From Algibacter sp. (GTDB taxonomy: Bacteria; Bacteroidota; Bacteroidia; Flavobacteriales; Flavobacteriaceae): a DNA stretch of 60,068 nucleotides. Made by a program: the position numbers and the translations under genes. Positions 1-9,430 of the stretch are shown here, in pieces; the stretch's first letter is position 1, and the number at the start of each line of letters is the position of its first letter. A model generated the notes under the pieces. That model did not search any database and had not been told where the DNA came from. It worked only from the letters and a program-made list of their open reading frames with translations. Location of the stretch: positions 1-60,068 of the forward strand of contig NZ_JAQWOO010000051.1 in the NCBI RefSeq assembly GCF_029245835.1, written 5' to 3'.

Positions 1-102
1 GTGAGTTTGGCGATATAGAAATCGCTTTGCTCTATTTTAACAACATTATTATTTACTATTAAAACAAAGAGCGTCAAAATAAAACCTAAATGACCAAAAA
101 TA

Positions 103-138
103 AAAAGATCGCCTAAATTGTTTTTAGACGACCTCTTT
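103..138 (-). terminator. Intrinsic terminator of the M14 peptidase gene
   Basis: Read on the minus strand, two arms (123-138 and 103-117) pair imperfectly around a short loop, with a two-base bulge, and the transcript then runs into a T-rich stretch. It lies about 20 bases beyond the peptidase stop codon, which is the expected place. Bases 1-100 hold nothing I can identify. Confidence 0.6.
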
Positions 139-157
139 TAATTTTAAAATTTAATTA

Positions 158-3100
158 TTAATATTTTATTAATTTCTTGAATGAAGTTAAACCTGTTTTG
201 GTGTTACTAATTTTAAACAAATAAAGCGCTTGATCTAACTTGTCTAGCTCATAAATTTTTATCTGATTATTTATACTGAAATATTTTCTATCTATCATTA
301 ACCTTCCATTTAAATCAAATACTTTAATGTTAAATTCACTATTGTTTAAACTTAAAGGAATTGTTATAGTGATTTTATTATTAAACGGATTTGGTGTCAC
401 AACTAAATCGTTAAGATTTAAATCATCAATATTCAAAGTAGTCTCATCAGACCCATTACAATCTTGATCAATACCATCATTTATTACCTCAGTAGCTCCC
501 GGGTAAATGGTATTATCGGTATCATCACAATCCGTATTATCAGCAACATATCCGGCTGGTTGAGATCCGGCTAACTGACTTACTTCAGGATTACCAAAGG
601 TATCAGAATCTAAATCTTGATACCATGCAGTTAAATTACTGTCTATATTAATAGTATAGTCTTCTACCTCCCCATCATAATTTGTAGCGCATGGACCTGC
701 AGGATCATTATTGTATCTCGCTGCTATTCTCATTCTAGTTTGTCCTGTTGGGAAAGCTGCACCAATCGGAAAGGAAATAGAAGGTGTAATACTTGTTTGA
801 GTGTTATCTCCAGTAATTGCCGTACCTAAATCAAATTCCTCTCCAGTATCATCAAAATCTCCATCAAAATTGAAATCTATCCAAGCAAAAGCATGTCCAG
901 TACCTCCATCTCTATCTACATTTACAGTTAATGTATGCGATGAACCTTGGGTTACAGTTGTCGACATAGAAAGAAAATCTTGATAACCATTATTCTCTCT
1001 ATTGTTTATATGCGAATTGGACAGGGTATTAAAAGATACTTGTGTTACACCGGTATCATAAGTGCCGTTCCCATTAGCATCACAATATGTGACAGGTGTA
1101 GTTGAAAAAGTTTTAGATATTGTATAATTAGAATCACTTGTTCCACATTTACTTCGTATTTGCACTTCGTAGTTTGTTGTAGCAGTCGAAGCTAGCAGTC
1201 CTGTTAAGTTATAAGTATTTGTTGATAAGTCTAATACGTCTATCCAAGTACCAGAATTTATTTCTTTGTATCTCAAATCATACGTTGCTGATGGGATGTT
1301 GTCCCAATTAACAGAAGCACTTGTTTCATCTACACTAGAAACTGATACATTGGTAGGCACATCAGTAACACAAGTGATTAGAGTAGTAAATGTTTGAGAT
1401 GTAGAATAAGAGGAAGTAGTTGAACCGCATCTTGTAGCAACTTGAACCTCATACTCTGTATTTCCTATTAGGCCAATTATGGTATACCAACTGTCTGAAA
1501 TATTAGTTATTTCATTCCAAGTACCAGAACTAACTTCTTTGTATCTAATATCATATGTTGCTGAAGGTTCTATTACCCAAGAGGCATCTGCAGAAACATC
1601 TGTAATATTAGTTGCTACTAGTCCTGTCGGAGCATTTACACTATCACAAGTTATTAAAGTATTACTTATAATTTTAAAATCATCAATAAAGAACCCTTCG
1701 GCATTTGCTGAGTAGTTTTCTAATTTATTGTCACCATCAGACCTAAATCTAAATCTAAACTCCGCATTAGTGGCTCCATATAGAAAACTATTATTACTAG
1801 CATCAATAACTATTTCTTCCATGATCCAATTGTCCATTTGATCTCCGTCATAGAGGCGACCAGAACTATTATTTTGTTGAAAGCTATGGCTTGTTGAGTT
1901 TTTATCTCCATGCTCATCTGTAGTTACAGAGAATGCTTTAGGTTTATTGTATTTTCCAACGAGTGATTGCCATGAAGAACCATCCGTAGAACCTTCAATT
2001 TCAACAAAATCAAAATTTCTTTCTAAATCCCATTTAGCATAAAATTGAACTAATATTTCTGTTGCTCCTGATAAATTATAAGAATTCTTTGTTGTTAAAG
2101 TACTCGTTGAATTATTTCCGTAAGACGTGATAGAATTACCACCAAGTTTCAAGCCTCTCGTTCCAGAATACTGAGTACCAGATGTATTCGATGTTGTCCA
2201 AGTTCCGGTTAGATTCCAATTTGTAGCAATAGAATTTAGATCTGGATTATCATTTAAAAGCAAAGTTGGTTGATAATATTTTTCAAAATTCACATTGTAA
2301 AATACATTAGTTCCATCTGATAATTTGACGTTGTATTCAATTTTATCATTTGGCTGTATGCTCCCGTTTAGTATAATTTGTGCTGTAATATTACGTTGCT
2401 CTAAAATAGTCATTCCTGTTTGTGCAGGTATAGTTGCTATTGAAGTTATATTAGATGAAATAGGTGTTATAACTACGTTAAAATCACTATTGGTTTGTCC
2501 TATTCGCTCTATTCCAAAAGTAAGCTCAGAAGTTAAATCGTCAATGTTTGATTGCGTTAAATCATGCAATTTTGCATATTTACCGCCATAATAGGCATTC
2601 ATCAAATTTATTCTTACGGCTCTTTTCGCAATAGGCGTAATTTGGGTCGTAGCAGGCCAGAATCCACTTTCAGTTTCCCAATCGCCATGTTCTGGAGTTG
2701 ATGCTAAAATGTTTTTACCCGATCCTACTGATGCGGGGCTAGAATCACTTGGATAAGGATTATTATTGTTACTAGTTGTGTTTCCATCATCAGCAGTTCC
2801 TCCTAACAACCAGTCGTCTGCAATACCATTAGCAGGGGTAAATATTGTAGCACCAGAAACATAGCGGTTGTATTTGGTCATATCTTCATGCCATTTATGC
2901 ATTTCATCTTCTCTACCAGAAATTTTGGTTGGAAGACCACCATAAGGATGAGGAATAGCATTTGCCGCAGAATGATGCATTAAAGCGGTTTCAAAGTTTC
3001 TAGCTAAAACAAAATCTCTAAGAATCTGAGATTCTGGTTCTGAAAAAGGATAAGGACCTCTATATGTATCTGAAGTTGGTAAATCAGAAGAACCACTTGA

Positions 3101-4120
3101 AAGTCCATCGGCACCCCATAAATAATCAAAATTTCTATTAATATCTACACCTCTAGCTGCAGTTGTATTACTAGTACTTCCTGTATTTGGACGTAAATTT
3201 TTTCTTTGATACGTACCACCGTTTGAATTTAAATGTTGATTCCATCTTAAACCATCAGGATTCACAATAGGTATAAAATAAAGCTCATTATTATCAACTA
3301 AGTTTTTTATTGCAGGGTCACTACTATAATTCTCTAGGATATACCACATGTAAAACATATTACTCATTAAGCTACTAACTTCCCTAGAATGTATCATAGA
3401 AGTATAAAGTATTTGAGGTTTTGTGCCCTCAAGACTCGTTTGGTCTCCTGTAATTCTTACATAATATATAGTTTTAGGGTCCCAAAATGTTGTTCCTTGT
3501 CCAGAATATGTAAGTCCATTATTTGTTATAGTACTTGCTGGATTTCCCCATGTTGTTTGGTTAGATGGAGACGCATCTGTTTTAGCAGAAATTAAATTAG
3601 GAAATAAAGCTCTCATTTGATCTAGTTCAGCTAAGGTTTCATCAACTGTTAAACATCCTTTGAATGAAGTACCAATATTATAGTTAGTGGGTGTTACCCA
3701 ATCTACTTCATCTTCAGCATTATATTGTAAGTAATTATCTAATATTGTACTGGATATAGATTTTTGAAAATTACTGTTTTTGCTACTTTTTTTTCTTAAT
3801 TTATCTTTGTTTAGTTCAGTTAATGCCCTTTGATAATCTTCATCAGCTCCTTCATTATAAAAAGAAGTTAAATCTTCGATTTTTACTATATATGGAATGT
3901 TTAGATCATCTAAACTAGCTATTTCAGTTGGAGAGAGTTCTAACTGAATACCGTTACCTTTAAATACGGCTCCACATCGTAAATCTATACCAGATTCGAG
4001 TATTTGATTTACAGTAGTTTGGGATTTACTTTGAACAATAATTCTCTTGTATGATTCTTGAGAGAAGGATAATTGTATAATTAATAACATAATTGTACAT
4101 GAGAGTGTAATATTTTTCAT
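158..4120 (-). CDS. Secreted M14 zinc carboxypeptidase with T9SS sorting domain
   Basis: This 1320-residue protein is a secreted metallocarboxypeptidase that should trim C-terminal residues from peptides outside the cell. Residues 1-20 are a signal peptide. The M14 domain spans about 150-510, with the zinc motif His244-x-x-Glu247, the [11 protein letters not shown] substrate-binding stretch near 326-336, His382/His383 as candidate third zinc ligand, and a catalytic Glu most likely in [16 protein letters not shown] (474-489). After it come a jelly-roll-like segment, two fibronectin type III repeats (about 820-1010), a GEVEDY-type domain, a MopE-like Asp-rich calcium-binding stretch ([12 protein letters not shown]), and a C-terminal type A sorting domain starting near [11 protein letters not shown]. 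The last is the type IX secretion signal, so cell-surface attachment or release is expected. It is transcribed alone. Confidence 0.95.
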   Translation of the reverse strand: MKNITLSCTIMLLIIQLSFSQESYKRIIVQSKSQTTVNQILESGIDLRCGAVFKGNGIQLELSPTEIASLDDLNIPYIVKIEDLTSFYNEGADEDYQRALTELNKDKLRKKSSKNSNFQKSISSTILDNYLQYNAEDEVDWVTPTNYNIGTSFKGCLTVDETLAELDQMRALFPNLISAKTDASPSNQTTWGNPASTITNNGLTYSGQGTTFWDPKTIYYVRITGDQTSLEGTKPQILYTSMIHSREVSSLMSNMFYMWYILENYSSDPAIKNLVDNNELYFIPIVNPDGLRWNQHLNSNGGTYQRKNLRPNTGSTSNTTAARGVDINRNFDYLWGADGLSSGSSDLPTSDTYRGPYPFSEPESQILRDFVLARNFETALMHHSAANAIPHPYGGLPTKISGREDEMHKWHEDMTKYNRYVSGATIFTPANGIADDWLLGGTADDGNTTSNNNNPYPSDSSPASVGSGKNILASTPEHGDWETESGFWPATTQITPIAKRAVRINLMNAYYGGKYAKLHDLTQSNIDDLTSELTFGIERIGQTNSDFNVVITPISSNITSIATIPAQTGMTILEQRNITAQIILNGSIQPNDKIEYNVKLSDGTNVFYNVNFEKYYQPTLLLNDNPDLNSIATNWNLTGTWTTSNTSGTQYSGTRGLKLGGNSITSYGNNSTSTLTTKNSYNLSGATEILVQFYAKWDLERNFDFVEIEGSTDGSSWQSLVGKYNKPKAFSVTTDEHGDKNSTSHSFQQNNSSGRLYDGDQMDNWIMEEIVIDASNNSFLYGATNAEFRFRFRSDGDNKLENYSANAEGFFIDDFKIISNTLITCDSVNAPTGLVATNITDVSADASWVIEPSATYDIRYKEVSSGTWNEITNISDSWYTIIGLIGNTEYEVQVATRCGSTTSSYSTSQTFTTLITCVTDVPTNVSVSSVDETSASVNWDNIPSATYDLRYKEINSGTWIDVLDLSTNTYNLTGLLASTATTNYEVQIRSKCGTSDSNYTISKTFSTTPVTYCDANGNGTYDTGVTQVSFNTLSNSHINNRENNGYQDFLSMSTTVTQGSSHTLTVNVDRDGGTGHAFAWIDFNFDGDFDDTGEEFDLGTAITGDNTQTSITPSISFPIGAAFPTGQTRMRIAARYNNDPAGPCATNYDGEVEDYTINIDSNLTAWYQDLDSDTFGNPEVSQLAGSQPAGYVADNTDCDDTDNTIYPGATEVINDGIDQDCNGSDETTLNIDDLNLNDLVVTPNPFNNKITITIPLSLNNSEFNIKVFDLNGRLMIDRKYFSINNQIKIYELDKLDQALYLFKISNTKTGLTSFKKLIKY

Positions 4121-4489
4121 CAGATTTGGGATTTTGAATGAATTTTATGGCGCTAATATATAATAAAAATCCATTAAACTCCATGAAACGCAAAAAAAAC
4201 CGATAAAATACATATTTTTTGATTATCGACCTAAGGATAATATGCTGAACTATTCTTTAACTTAGATTTATACCAACCAAGTATTGGTATAGAAATATTT
4301 AATTAAGTTAATTGTATTTAAGATTTATTAAGAGGTAGTTAGCCATTAAAATTTTATTACTCTATTTTGTATCTCAATCTTAAACTCCCTTTACTTCGTG
4401 GTTATAATAAATAACTTTTTATAATCATTAAAACTTATCTCAGGACTGTTCAATATTAAAATAATAGGTTATAAAAATTGCAAACAGAT
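4121..4489. other. Gene-free stretch upstream of the peptidase
   Basis: 369 bases between two minus-strand genes. It must contain the peptidase promoter. The only clear structure is an 8-bp-stem hairpin at 4269-4291 (TATACCAA / TTGGTATA). I see no TGATN4ATCA box, no short reading frame of quality and no repeat. Confidence 0.6.
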
Positions 4490-5443
4490 TTAGTGTTCAA
4501 TTTTTTTGTTAAGACCGTAGATGTCTTTCAAAACTAGGTTTTTACCATTTCTATCCATAACTTTTAAATCGTATCGAATTTTAATTTTTGTACCAATAGG
4601 TGCGTAATAATAAATAACCCAAGCATCAGCTTCTTTAGTCCCAATGCAGCCATTTGAATATGCTTTTTCTAAAGTAATAGGATTTGTTGTTGGGTGAATT
4701 AATTGACCATTTCTTAAGCCATTTATTTCAGTTTCTATAAATGGAATTTGAGGTAATTTGGTGATTTTATCATCATCTCTTTTAGTTACAAAATATTGAT
4801 GGCCGTTAACAGGGTTATAGTAACTAGGATTGCGAACATGTTTGACAATAATGCCACTGCCCGTTTTAGTTTTTAAATTTAAAACTCTACCCGCCATTTT
4901 CAGGTACTTTTTCTCATCTCTTCCAACGCGTATTGGAAACTCAAAAAGTTCAGTAGAATCTTTAAGAATGCGAAGTTTATATTCAGGAATATTAACATCT
5001 ATAGATATGTTTTTAAATGAATTTTGAAGTTTTATAGCTTTTAAAGAATCAGGAATAGTTATAATAGCGCCTTTGGGTAAAACAATCATTTTTTTTTGAT
5101 TATATACAAAAGAATCTCGCGCTTTCATTCTATAATAATCTGTATTTTGAAGTGTATCTATAATCCATGGGTTGGTTCTAACCAAAAGATGTTCGCTTAA
5201 TTTATATGGTACTAATGAATCGTATGTCTTTGTTATAGAATCTAGGAATTGAAAATAATTCTCGATAATAACATCATGACTTATTTTAATGTGTATTGGA
5301 AGTGTATTGGTCCTTATAGTTTTACTACCCCATGTATTTAAAGAAGCAAAATAAGTGCCCTCTTTTGGGCAACAAAACTTTAATAGTATTATTAGAGGTA
5401 TTAAAGCAAATAAAGCTAGTTTTAGTTTTAATACTAGTTTCAT
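4490..5443 (-). CDS. L,D-transpeptidase (YkuD)-like protein
   Basis: A 317-residue protein with an N-terminal membrane anchor (residues 5-22) and a YkuD catalytic domain at about 146-292. YkuD enzymes make 3-3 crosslinks in peptidoglycan or attach proteins to it in the periplasm. The histidine (His250 in QLIHPTT) and the Ser263-x-Gly-Cys266 motif are present. The arginine that normally follows the catalytic Cys (SxGC[IV]R) is replaced by Gly (SNGCIGT), so activity is not assured. The VLPKGAIITIP segment before the domain may form a LysM-like fold, but I am not sure of that. The gene stands alone with no TGATN4ATCA box, so it seems to be outside the neighbouring regulon. Confidence 0.85.
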   Translation of the reverse strand: MKLVLKLKLALFALIPLIILLKFCCPKEGTYFASLNTWGSKTIRTNTLPIHIKISHDVIIENYFQFLDSITKTYDSLVPYKLSEHLLVRTNPWIIDTLQNTDYYRMKARDSFVYNQKKMIVLPKGAIITIPDSLKAIKLQNSFKNISIDVNIPEYKLRILKDSTELFEFPIRVGRDEKKYLKMAGRVLNLKTKTGSGIIVKHVRNPSYYNPVNGHQYFVTKRDDDKITKLPQIPFIETEINGLRNGQLIHPTTNPITLEKAYSNGCIGTKEADAWVIYYYAPIGTKIKIRYDLKVMDRNGKNLVLKDIYGLNKKIEH

Positions 5444-5506
5444 AGTATTTAATTTGTAATTGTTAACTTATTTATATCCTTAATCGCACAATTACATCAA
5501 AAATGT

Positions 5507-5683
5507 TTAATTTTTTTTTCTTGAAAGTATTGAAGTGATTAATAAACCAAGTCCCAGTCCAAGAATAATAGACCCTACAAACATTAGAGCGGACTCTTCT
5601 AGAAAAAAGAAGCCAATTCCAAGACCTCCCAGAATACCACCACCAATAGCCCAATTTCTCTTATCTTCTTTGTTAGTCATCAT
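5507..5683 (-). CDS. Small glycine-rich membrane protein, 58 residues
   Basis: This short frame reads MMTNKEDKRNWAIGGGILGG at its start and ends in LSRKKN. It has two hydrophobic stretches (about 11-28 and 33-52) rich in Gly, Ile and Leu, joined by a short acidic turn, and charged ends. That is a two-helix hairpin membrane protein. It follows the HMA gene by 74 bases on the same strand and could be cotranscribed with it. A second Met follows the first, so the start may be one codon later. I do not know its function. A 19-base piece of its 5' part is repeated at 5741-5759. Confidence 0.7.
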   Translation of the reverse strand: MMTNKEDKRNWAIGGGILGGLGIGFFFLEESALMFVGSIILGLGLGLLITSILSRKKN

Positions 5684-5757
5684 TTTTATAAATATTTTTT
5701 TTAAAACCTCACTTAAAAAAGTGTCTTTGTCTTTTTTTATACCACCAATAGCCCAAT

Positions 5758-5997
5758 TTATATAAGACTTACCTTTTCAATTATTTCATTTTTTTCTTCT
5801 GATGGAGGATAGCCAATTCTTGATAATACGTGTTTTACCGCTTCAATATCTTTATTCGTTTCATATTCAAGTGTAATGGTGCCGTATTGAAGTTTAATAG
5901 ATATATTAGAGATGCCTTTTAGTGCAGAAATTCTATTTATTACAGAGGTTTCACATCCACCACATTTTAAGTTTTGTATGTATAAAGTAGTTTTCAT
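5758..5997 (-). CDS. Heavy-metal-associated (HMA) domain protein
   Basis: A 79-residue single-domain protein of the HMA/copper chaperone fold. The metal-binding Cys12-x-x-Cys15 sits in NLKCGGCETS, and the rest fits the beta-alpha-beta-beta-alpha-beta pattern of about 68 residues. It should bind Cu(I) or another soft metal and pass it to a partner. The P1B ATPase encoded at 16961-18964 lacks its own HMA domain and is a possible partner, but it belongs to a subgroup usually linked to Co or Fe, so this is only a guess. Its promoter carries a TGATN4ATCA box, so it belongs to the regulon. Confidence 0.9.
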   Translation of the reverse strand: MKTTLYIQNLKCGGCETSVINRISALKGISNISIKLQYGTITLEYETNKDIEAVKHVLSRIGYPPSEEKNEIIEKVSLI

Positions 5998-6020
5998 TAT
6001 GTACTTTTTACCTTTATTAA

Positions 6021-6063
6021 TAAAGATACATTTGATATAATAAAGACGAAATGATAAGCATCA
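6021..6063 (-). promoter_or_regulatory. Regulon promoter for the HMA gene
   Basis: Box TGATAAGCATCA at 6052-6063 is followed on the minus strand by a 23-nt spacer and the -7 element TATCTTTA (6021-6028). The start codon is 24 bases further on. Confidence 0.8.
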
Positions 6064-6077
6064 GTCTTGGTAGAATA

Positions 6078-6485
6078 TTATATGGTTTCTTCTAAGAAAA
6101 ATTTAATAATATCCGCAGTTGAAACAATGCCTACTATTTTCTTGTTTTCAAGAATTGGAATGGCATGGTAATACCCCTTTGCTAAAACTTTAGCAGCATC
6201 TTCTATAGTTGCAGCAGTTGTTAAATAAAAAGGTTTTTGAGTCATTATATCTTTAACTTTTAACTCTTTATATATTTTATGCTCATCACTAATTCCAGCT
6301 CCAGAGATATGATACATAAAGTCTATTAAACTAACCATGCCTACTAGTGCTTCATTTTTAATTACAGGAATGTGATGATGCCATTTTTTTTTCTCATAGA
6401 TATGCTTGACATCTAAAAGATATTGCTCTGGAGAAATGCACACCACATTTTTAGTCATTATTGTTATTATCGAATTGGTTTTCAT
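6078..6485 (-). CDS. Two-CBS-domain protein
   Basis: A 135-residue protein made of a CBS pair only (Bateman module): about 8-60 and 75-133, each with the HHIPVIKN or YHAIPILENK core and a following GMVS or GIVS strand. Such pairs bind adenosine nucleotides (AMP, ATP, SAM) and report energy state, usually by docking on a partner. No partner domain is fused here. It is transcribed from one side of a shared box with the divergent 6600 gene. Stand-alone CBS proteins often sit in stress and hypoxia clusters together with universal stress proteins, as here. Confidence 0.92.
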   Translation of the reverse strand: MKTNSIITIMTKNVVCISPEQYLLDVKHIYEKKKWHHHIPVIKNEALVGMVSLIDFMYHISGAGISDEHKIYKELKVKDIMTQKPFYLTTAATIEDAAKVLAKGYYHAIPILENKKIVGIVSTADIIKFFLEETI

Positions 6486-6514
6486 TGACGAGAAATTATT
6501 GTTTTAAACTACCT

Positions 6515-6588
6515 TAAAAGTAGGTGATTAGTACCTGATCCAAAATGATATTAATCATTTTGGAATACGTTATTTGTCTTTATATTTA
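6515..6588. promoter_or_regulatory. Divergent regulon promoter sharing one box
   Basis: The box TGATATTAATCA (6546-6557) lies in a longer palindrome, CCAAAATGATATTAATCATT and onward. Rightward, 23 nt separate it from TATATTTA (6581-6588) for the 6600 gene. Leftward, 23 nt separate it from TACTTTTA (6515-6522, minus) for the CBS gene. One dimer could serve both directions. Confidence 0.85.
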
Positions 6589-6599
6589 TTTAAATACAA

Positions 6600-6974
6600 A
6601 TGGTTATGAAAACAAAAACAATTTTAGAGTTACTTACCTTAAGTTCGAGTCTTTATTATTTAGCAAAAGACACAAAATTTCTAGATAAAATAAATGAGTT
6701 TTCAGAAAAAGGGAAAAATAATTTCAATAATATCATGTCTGAATCTCAATTAGACGACAATGGAAATGAATTGGAATTTGCAGACAAAATAATTTTAAAA
6801 ACCCATGAATTAAAGGAAGAGCTAGATGAAAAAATAGAAGAACTTATTGTTAAGTTTTATAAAAAAATAAATGTGGCACATTTAGATGAAATTAAAGCTT
6901 TAAATGAAAAACTTGAAACACTTGACGCAACTGTTGCCTTGTTAGAGGCTAGGCTAAATAAAATGAAAGCATAA
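6600..6974 (+). CDS. Helical coiled-coil protein, phasin-like
   Basis: A 124-residue protein of unknown function. It is almost all predicted helix: an amphipathic start (about 5-45), an acidic linker with DDNGNELEFADK, and a C-terminal coiled coil (about 68-122, ALNEKLETLDATVALLEARL). The size and layout recall phasin-like granule or membrane-surface proteins, and the next gene is a UbiB-family kinase 4 bases downstream, so they are surely cotranscribed. I do not see a motif that settles the family. The start could also be the second Met, at 6606. Confidence 0.75.
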   Translation: MVMKTKTILELLTLSSSLYYLAKDTKFLDKINEFSEKGKNNFNNIMSESQLDDNGNELEFADKIILKTHELKEELDEKIEELIVKFYKKINVAHLDEIKALNEKLETLDATVALLEARLNKMKA

Positions 6975-6978
6975 AACG

Positions 6979-8682
6979 ATGGGAATCCTTACAGGTATTG
7001 GAAAGAATTTTAGATCTATCTCTAGGTACAACGAAATTCTTAAAGTTTTAATAAAATATGGCTTTGAAGATTTGGTAGACTATTTAGAAGAGAATAATCA
7101 ATATGCGTTTATGCGAAAACTAATTCCCAAAGCTTCAAGAAAAAATGCCTTAGCCTACAGCAAATGGGCTAAAATGAGATTGGTATGCGAAGAGTTAGGA
7201 CCAACGTTTGTGAAATTCGGACAAATTTTAAGTAACAGACCCGATTTAGTACCTTTAGAATTAACTTTTGAGTTAGAAAAACTTCATGACAATGTGCCAC
7301 CAATGTTAGAAAGTGTTGCTAAACAAATTGTAGAAACAGAATTAAAAGATACCGTAGAAAACTTATTTGCTTGGTTTGAGCCATCACCTTTTGCATCGGC
7401 ATCAATTGCACAAGTGCATCATGTAACTTTACACTCTGGTAAGCGTGTTGCTTTAAAAATTCAAAGATATGGCATTCAAGATATTATAGTAGAAGATATT
7501 AAGGCCATGTATAAAATTGCAGAAGTTTTAGAAAACAGAATACCTTCCTTAAAAAGCTTTGACCCTATTGGAATTGTTGAAAACTTTGAAGAATCCATAC
7601 TAAAAGAAATTGATTTTGTTAATGAATCTATTAATATTCAAAGGTTTTATAATAATCTGGAAAATGATGATACTTTAGATCAATTTGCTGAAGCTCCTAA
7701 AGTATATTCAGCTTTTACAACTTCAAAAGTTTTAGCTATGGAGTTTATTTCTGGAATTAAAATCAATCAAATAGACGAGTTAAAAGCTAAAAATTACGAC
7801 ACTAAAGTTATTGCTAGAAGGCTTACGATTAGCTATTTTAAACAAATTTTTGAATATGGTTTCTTCCATGCTGATCCACATCCAGGGAATTTATTGGTAC
7901 TCCCTAATGGACATATTTGTTACTTAGACTTTGGCATGATGGGAAGTATGCTCCCTCGAGATATTTCAATTTTCGGCAAATTATTCGTTGCTATAACAAA
8001 CAAGGACGTTAAAAATATAATTAAAACTTTACAACAGCTATCAAATAATGCGCCTATTCCAAATATGAGAGAATTAGAGTTTGATATCAATGAATTTGTA
8101 GAAAAATATTATGTGAGAGATATCCATGAAAATGAAATGAGTACGGTTTTATTAGAACTAAAAGATATTATCATTGCTCATGGTTTAAAAGTGCCTACTT
8201 ATTTTTTCCTTTTTGCTAGATCTTTAGTAACTGTTGAAGGTGTTATTAACAACCTAGATGCTAACTTGGAACAATTTGAAATTGCAAAACCATACCTAAA
8301 AACAAGTATCACGAAAAAATATAACCCTTTAAAAATAGGTAAGAAAGTTGCAAATTCTATTGTAGAGCTTGCAGATTATATGGAAGATTTTCCGTCAGAT
8401 TTAAAGAATGCGATACGCAAAATTAATTCTGGTCAGATAAAAGTAGACTTAACACATAAGGGTATAGACCCTATGGTGCATACATTACAAAGAATTACGA
8501 AACAGCTTATTACAACTTTTATTATGGTAGCTTTAATAATTGGGGCTTCATTATTTATAGTTTTTGAAATTCACCCGCTTTGGAAAAGTATATCTATATT
8601 AGGAATTTTAAGTTTTATTTTAGCAGTAATCTTAGGGTTTGCTGTTGTAATGAATATAAAAAAAGGGGATTATGATTATTAA
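6979..8682 (+). CDS. UbiB/ABC1 (AarF) family atypical kinase
   Basis: A 567-residue membrane-anchored atypical kinase-like ATPase of the UbiB/COQ8 family, which supports isoprenoid-quinone synthesis or lipid-related functions. The family signature K79-x-x-Q82 (TFVKFGQ), the Ala-rich loop ASASIAQVH (139-147), the ATP-binding Lys160 in RVALKIQ, the GFFHADPHPGN catalytic loop and the YLDFGMMG metal-binding motif are all present. Two transmembrane helices close the protein (about 505-560), as in UbiB. It is cotranscribed with the coiled-coil gene from a TGATN4ATCA promoter. Regulon control suggests a stress-specific paralogue rather than the housekeeping copy. Confidence 0.93.
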   Translation: MGILTGIGKNFRSISRYNEILKVLIKYGFEDLVDYLEENNQYAFMRKLIPKASRKNALAYSKWAKMRLVCEELGPTFVKFGQILSNRPDLVPLELTFELEKLHDNVPPMLESVAKQIVETELKDTVENLFAWFEPSPFASASIAQVHHVTLHSGKRVALKIQRYGIQDIIVEDIKAMYKIAEVLENRIPSLKSFDPIGIVENFEESILKEIDFVNESINIQRFYNNLENDDTLDQFAEAPKVYSAFTTSKVLAMEFISGIKINQIDELKAKNYDTKVIARRLTISYFKQIFEYGFFHADPHPGNLLVLPNGHICYLDFGMMGSMLPRDISIFGKLFVAITNKDVKNIIKTLQQLSNNAPIPNMRELEFDINEFVEKYYVRDIHENEMSTVLLELKDIIIAHGLKVPTYFFLFARSLVTVEGVINNLDANLEQFEIAKPYLKTSITKKYNPLKIGKKVANSIVELADYMEDFPSDLKNAIRKINSGQIKVDLTHKGIDPMVHTLQRITKQLITTFIMVALIIGASLFIVFEIHPLWKSISILGILSFILAVILGFAVVMNIKKGDYDY

Positions 8683-8710
8683 TTTCCCAAATCAAGAGGC
8701 TTAATTCTTA

Positions 8711-8748
8711 TGTAAAAAAAACACAATTTGCATTGTGTTTTTTTTACA
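8711..8748. terminator. Bidirectional intrinsic terminator
   Basis: A perfect 17-bp inverted repeat (8711-8727 and 8732-8748) with a TTGC loop. The stem ends are A8/T8 runs, so it should stop transcription from both the UbiB-like gene and the converging 8761 gene. Confidence 0.92.
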
Positions 8749-8760
8749 TTAATAAGATAT

Positions 8761-9363
8761 TTAGGGTTTGGAAAATGCTTTTTTAAAATGATCAAAAGCT
8801 TCAGTAATTTCATTTTGAAAATGCTCTAGTTTTGTTTCTTCTTTTTTCTTTCCATACTTGCCTTTAAACTTATCAATAAACGAATTAAAATCCTTTTTTC
8901 CTTTTTCAAAAGTATCTTTAGCTTCAATTTTATCCTTATTAAACTTTTGTTCTAATATCTCTAATTGAATTTTAAATTGTTCTATTTCAATTAAAGTTAA
9001 AGCATACATTCTATTTAAAGTGTCATTAGTTTTTATTTTAACTTCAATATCATGCAGTATTAAAAGTATTTGCTTTTTTTGTTTTTTAAAAATCTCCTTA
9101 GTCTCAGCTTTTCCTAGGGCTAATTGTACACGTAGTTCATCAAATTTTGTATTAAGCTCTTCTATTTTTTCTTTAATACCTTTTATTTTAAACTCACTGT
9201 CGTGAATAAATAGGTTAAATTTCTTTTTAACCTCCTCATACTTATCTTGTGCATCTGCTTTTCCTAAAGTGGCTTTTACTTGAAACTCCTCTAACTCTAC
9301 TGCGGTTTTTCTAAGGGCTCCTATAACTTTATCAACAAATTGAATGTCTTGTGTCTTTTTCAT
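8761..9363 (-). CDS. Repetitive coiled-coil protein of unknown function
   Basis: A 200-residue, highly charged, all-helical protein. It seems to be built of about three related units of some 50-60 residues. Each has a Gly-Lys-Ala or Lys-Ala acidic turn followed by a Lys-rich run and a hydrophobic FIHD or ILHD-type core: TLGKADAQDKYEEVKKKF, ALGKAETKEIFKKQKKQI and KIEAKDTFEKGKKDF. No signal peptide or membrane segment is visible. This looks like an antiparallel helical bundle or long rod. It has its own regulon promoter and a strong terminator, so it is a single-gene unit. I do not recognise the family. Confidence 0.8.
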   Translation of the reverse strand: MKKTQDIQFVDKVIGALRKTAVELEEFQVKATLGKADAQDKYEEVKKKFNLFIHDSEFKIKGIKEKIEELNTKFDELRVQLALGKAETKEIFKKQKKQILLILHDIEVKIKTNDTLNRMYALTLIEIEQFKIQLEILEQKFNKDKIEAKDTFEKGKKDFNSFIDKFKGKYGKKKEETKLEHFQNEITEAFDHFKKAFSKP

Positions 9364-9387
9364 GATTACTAAGTTTTATTATTCTAT

Positions 9388-9430
9388 TAAATATATGAGT
9401 AAAACTTAAATCACTAAATGATGACCATCA
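9388..9430 (-). promoter_or_regulatory. Regulon promoter for the 9363 coiled-coil gene
   Basis: Box TGATGACCATCA (9419-9430, plus-strand reading), 23-nt spacer, -7 element TATATTTA (9388-9395, minus). The last three bases of the box are also the stop codon of the upstream patatin gene, so box and coding end overlap. Confidence 0.8.
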
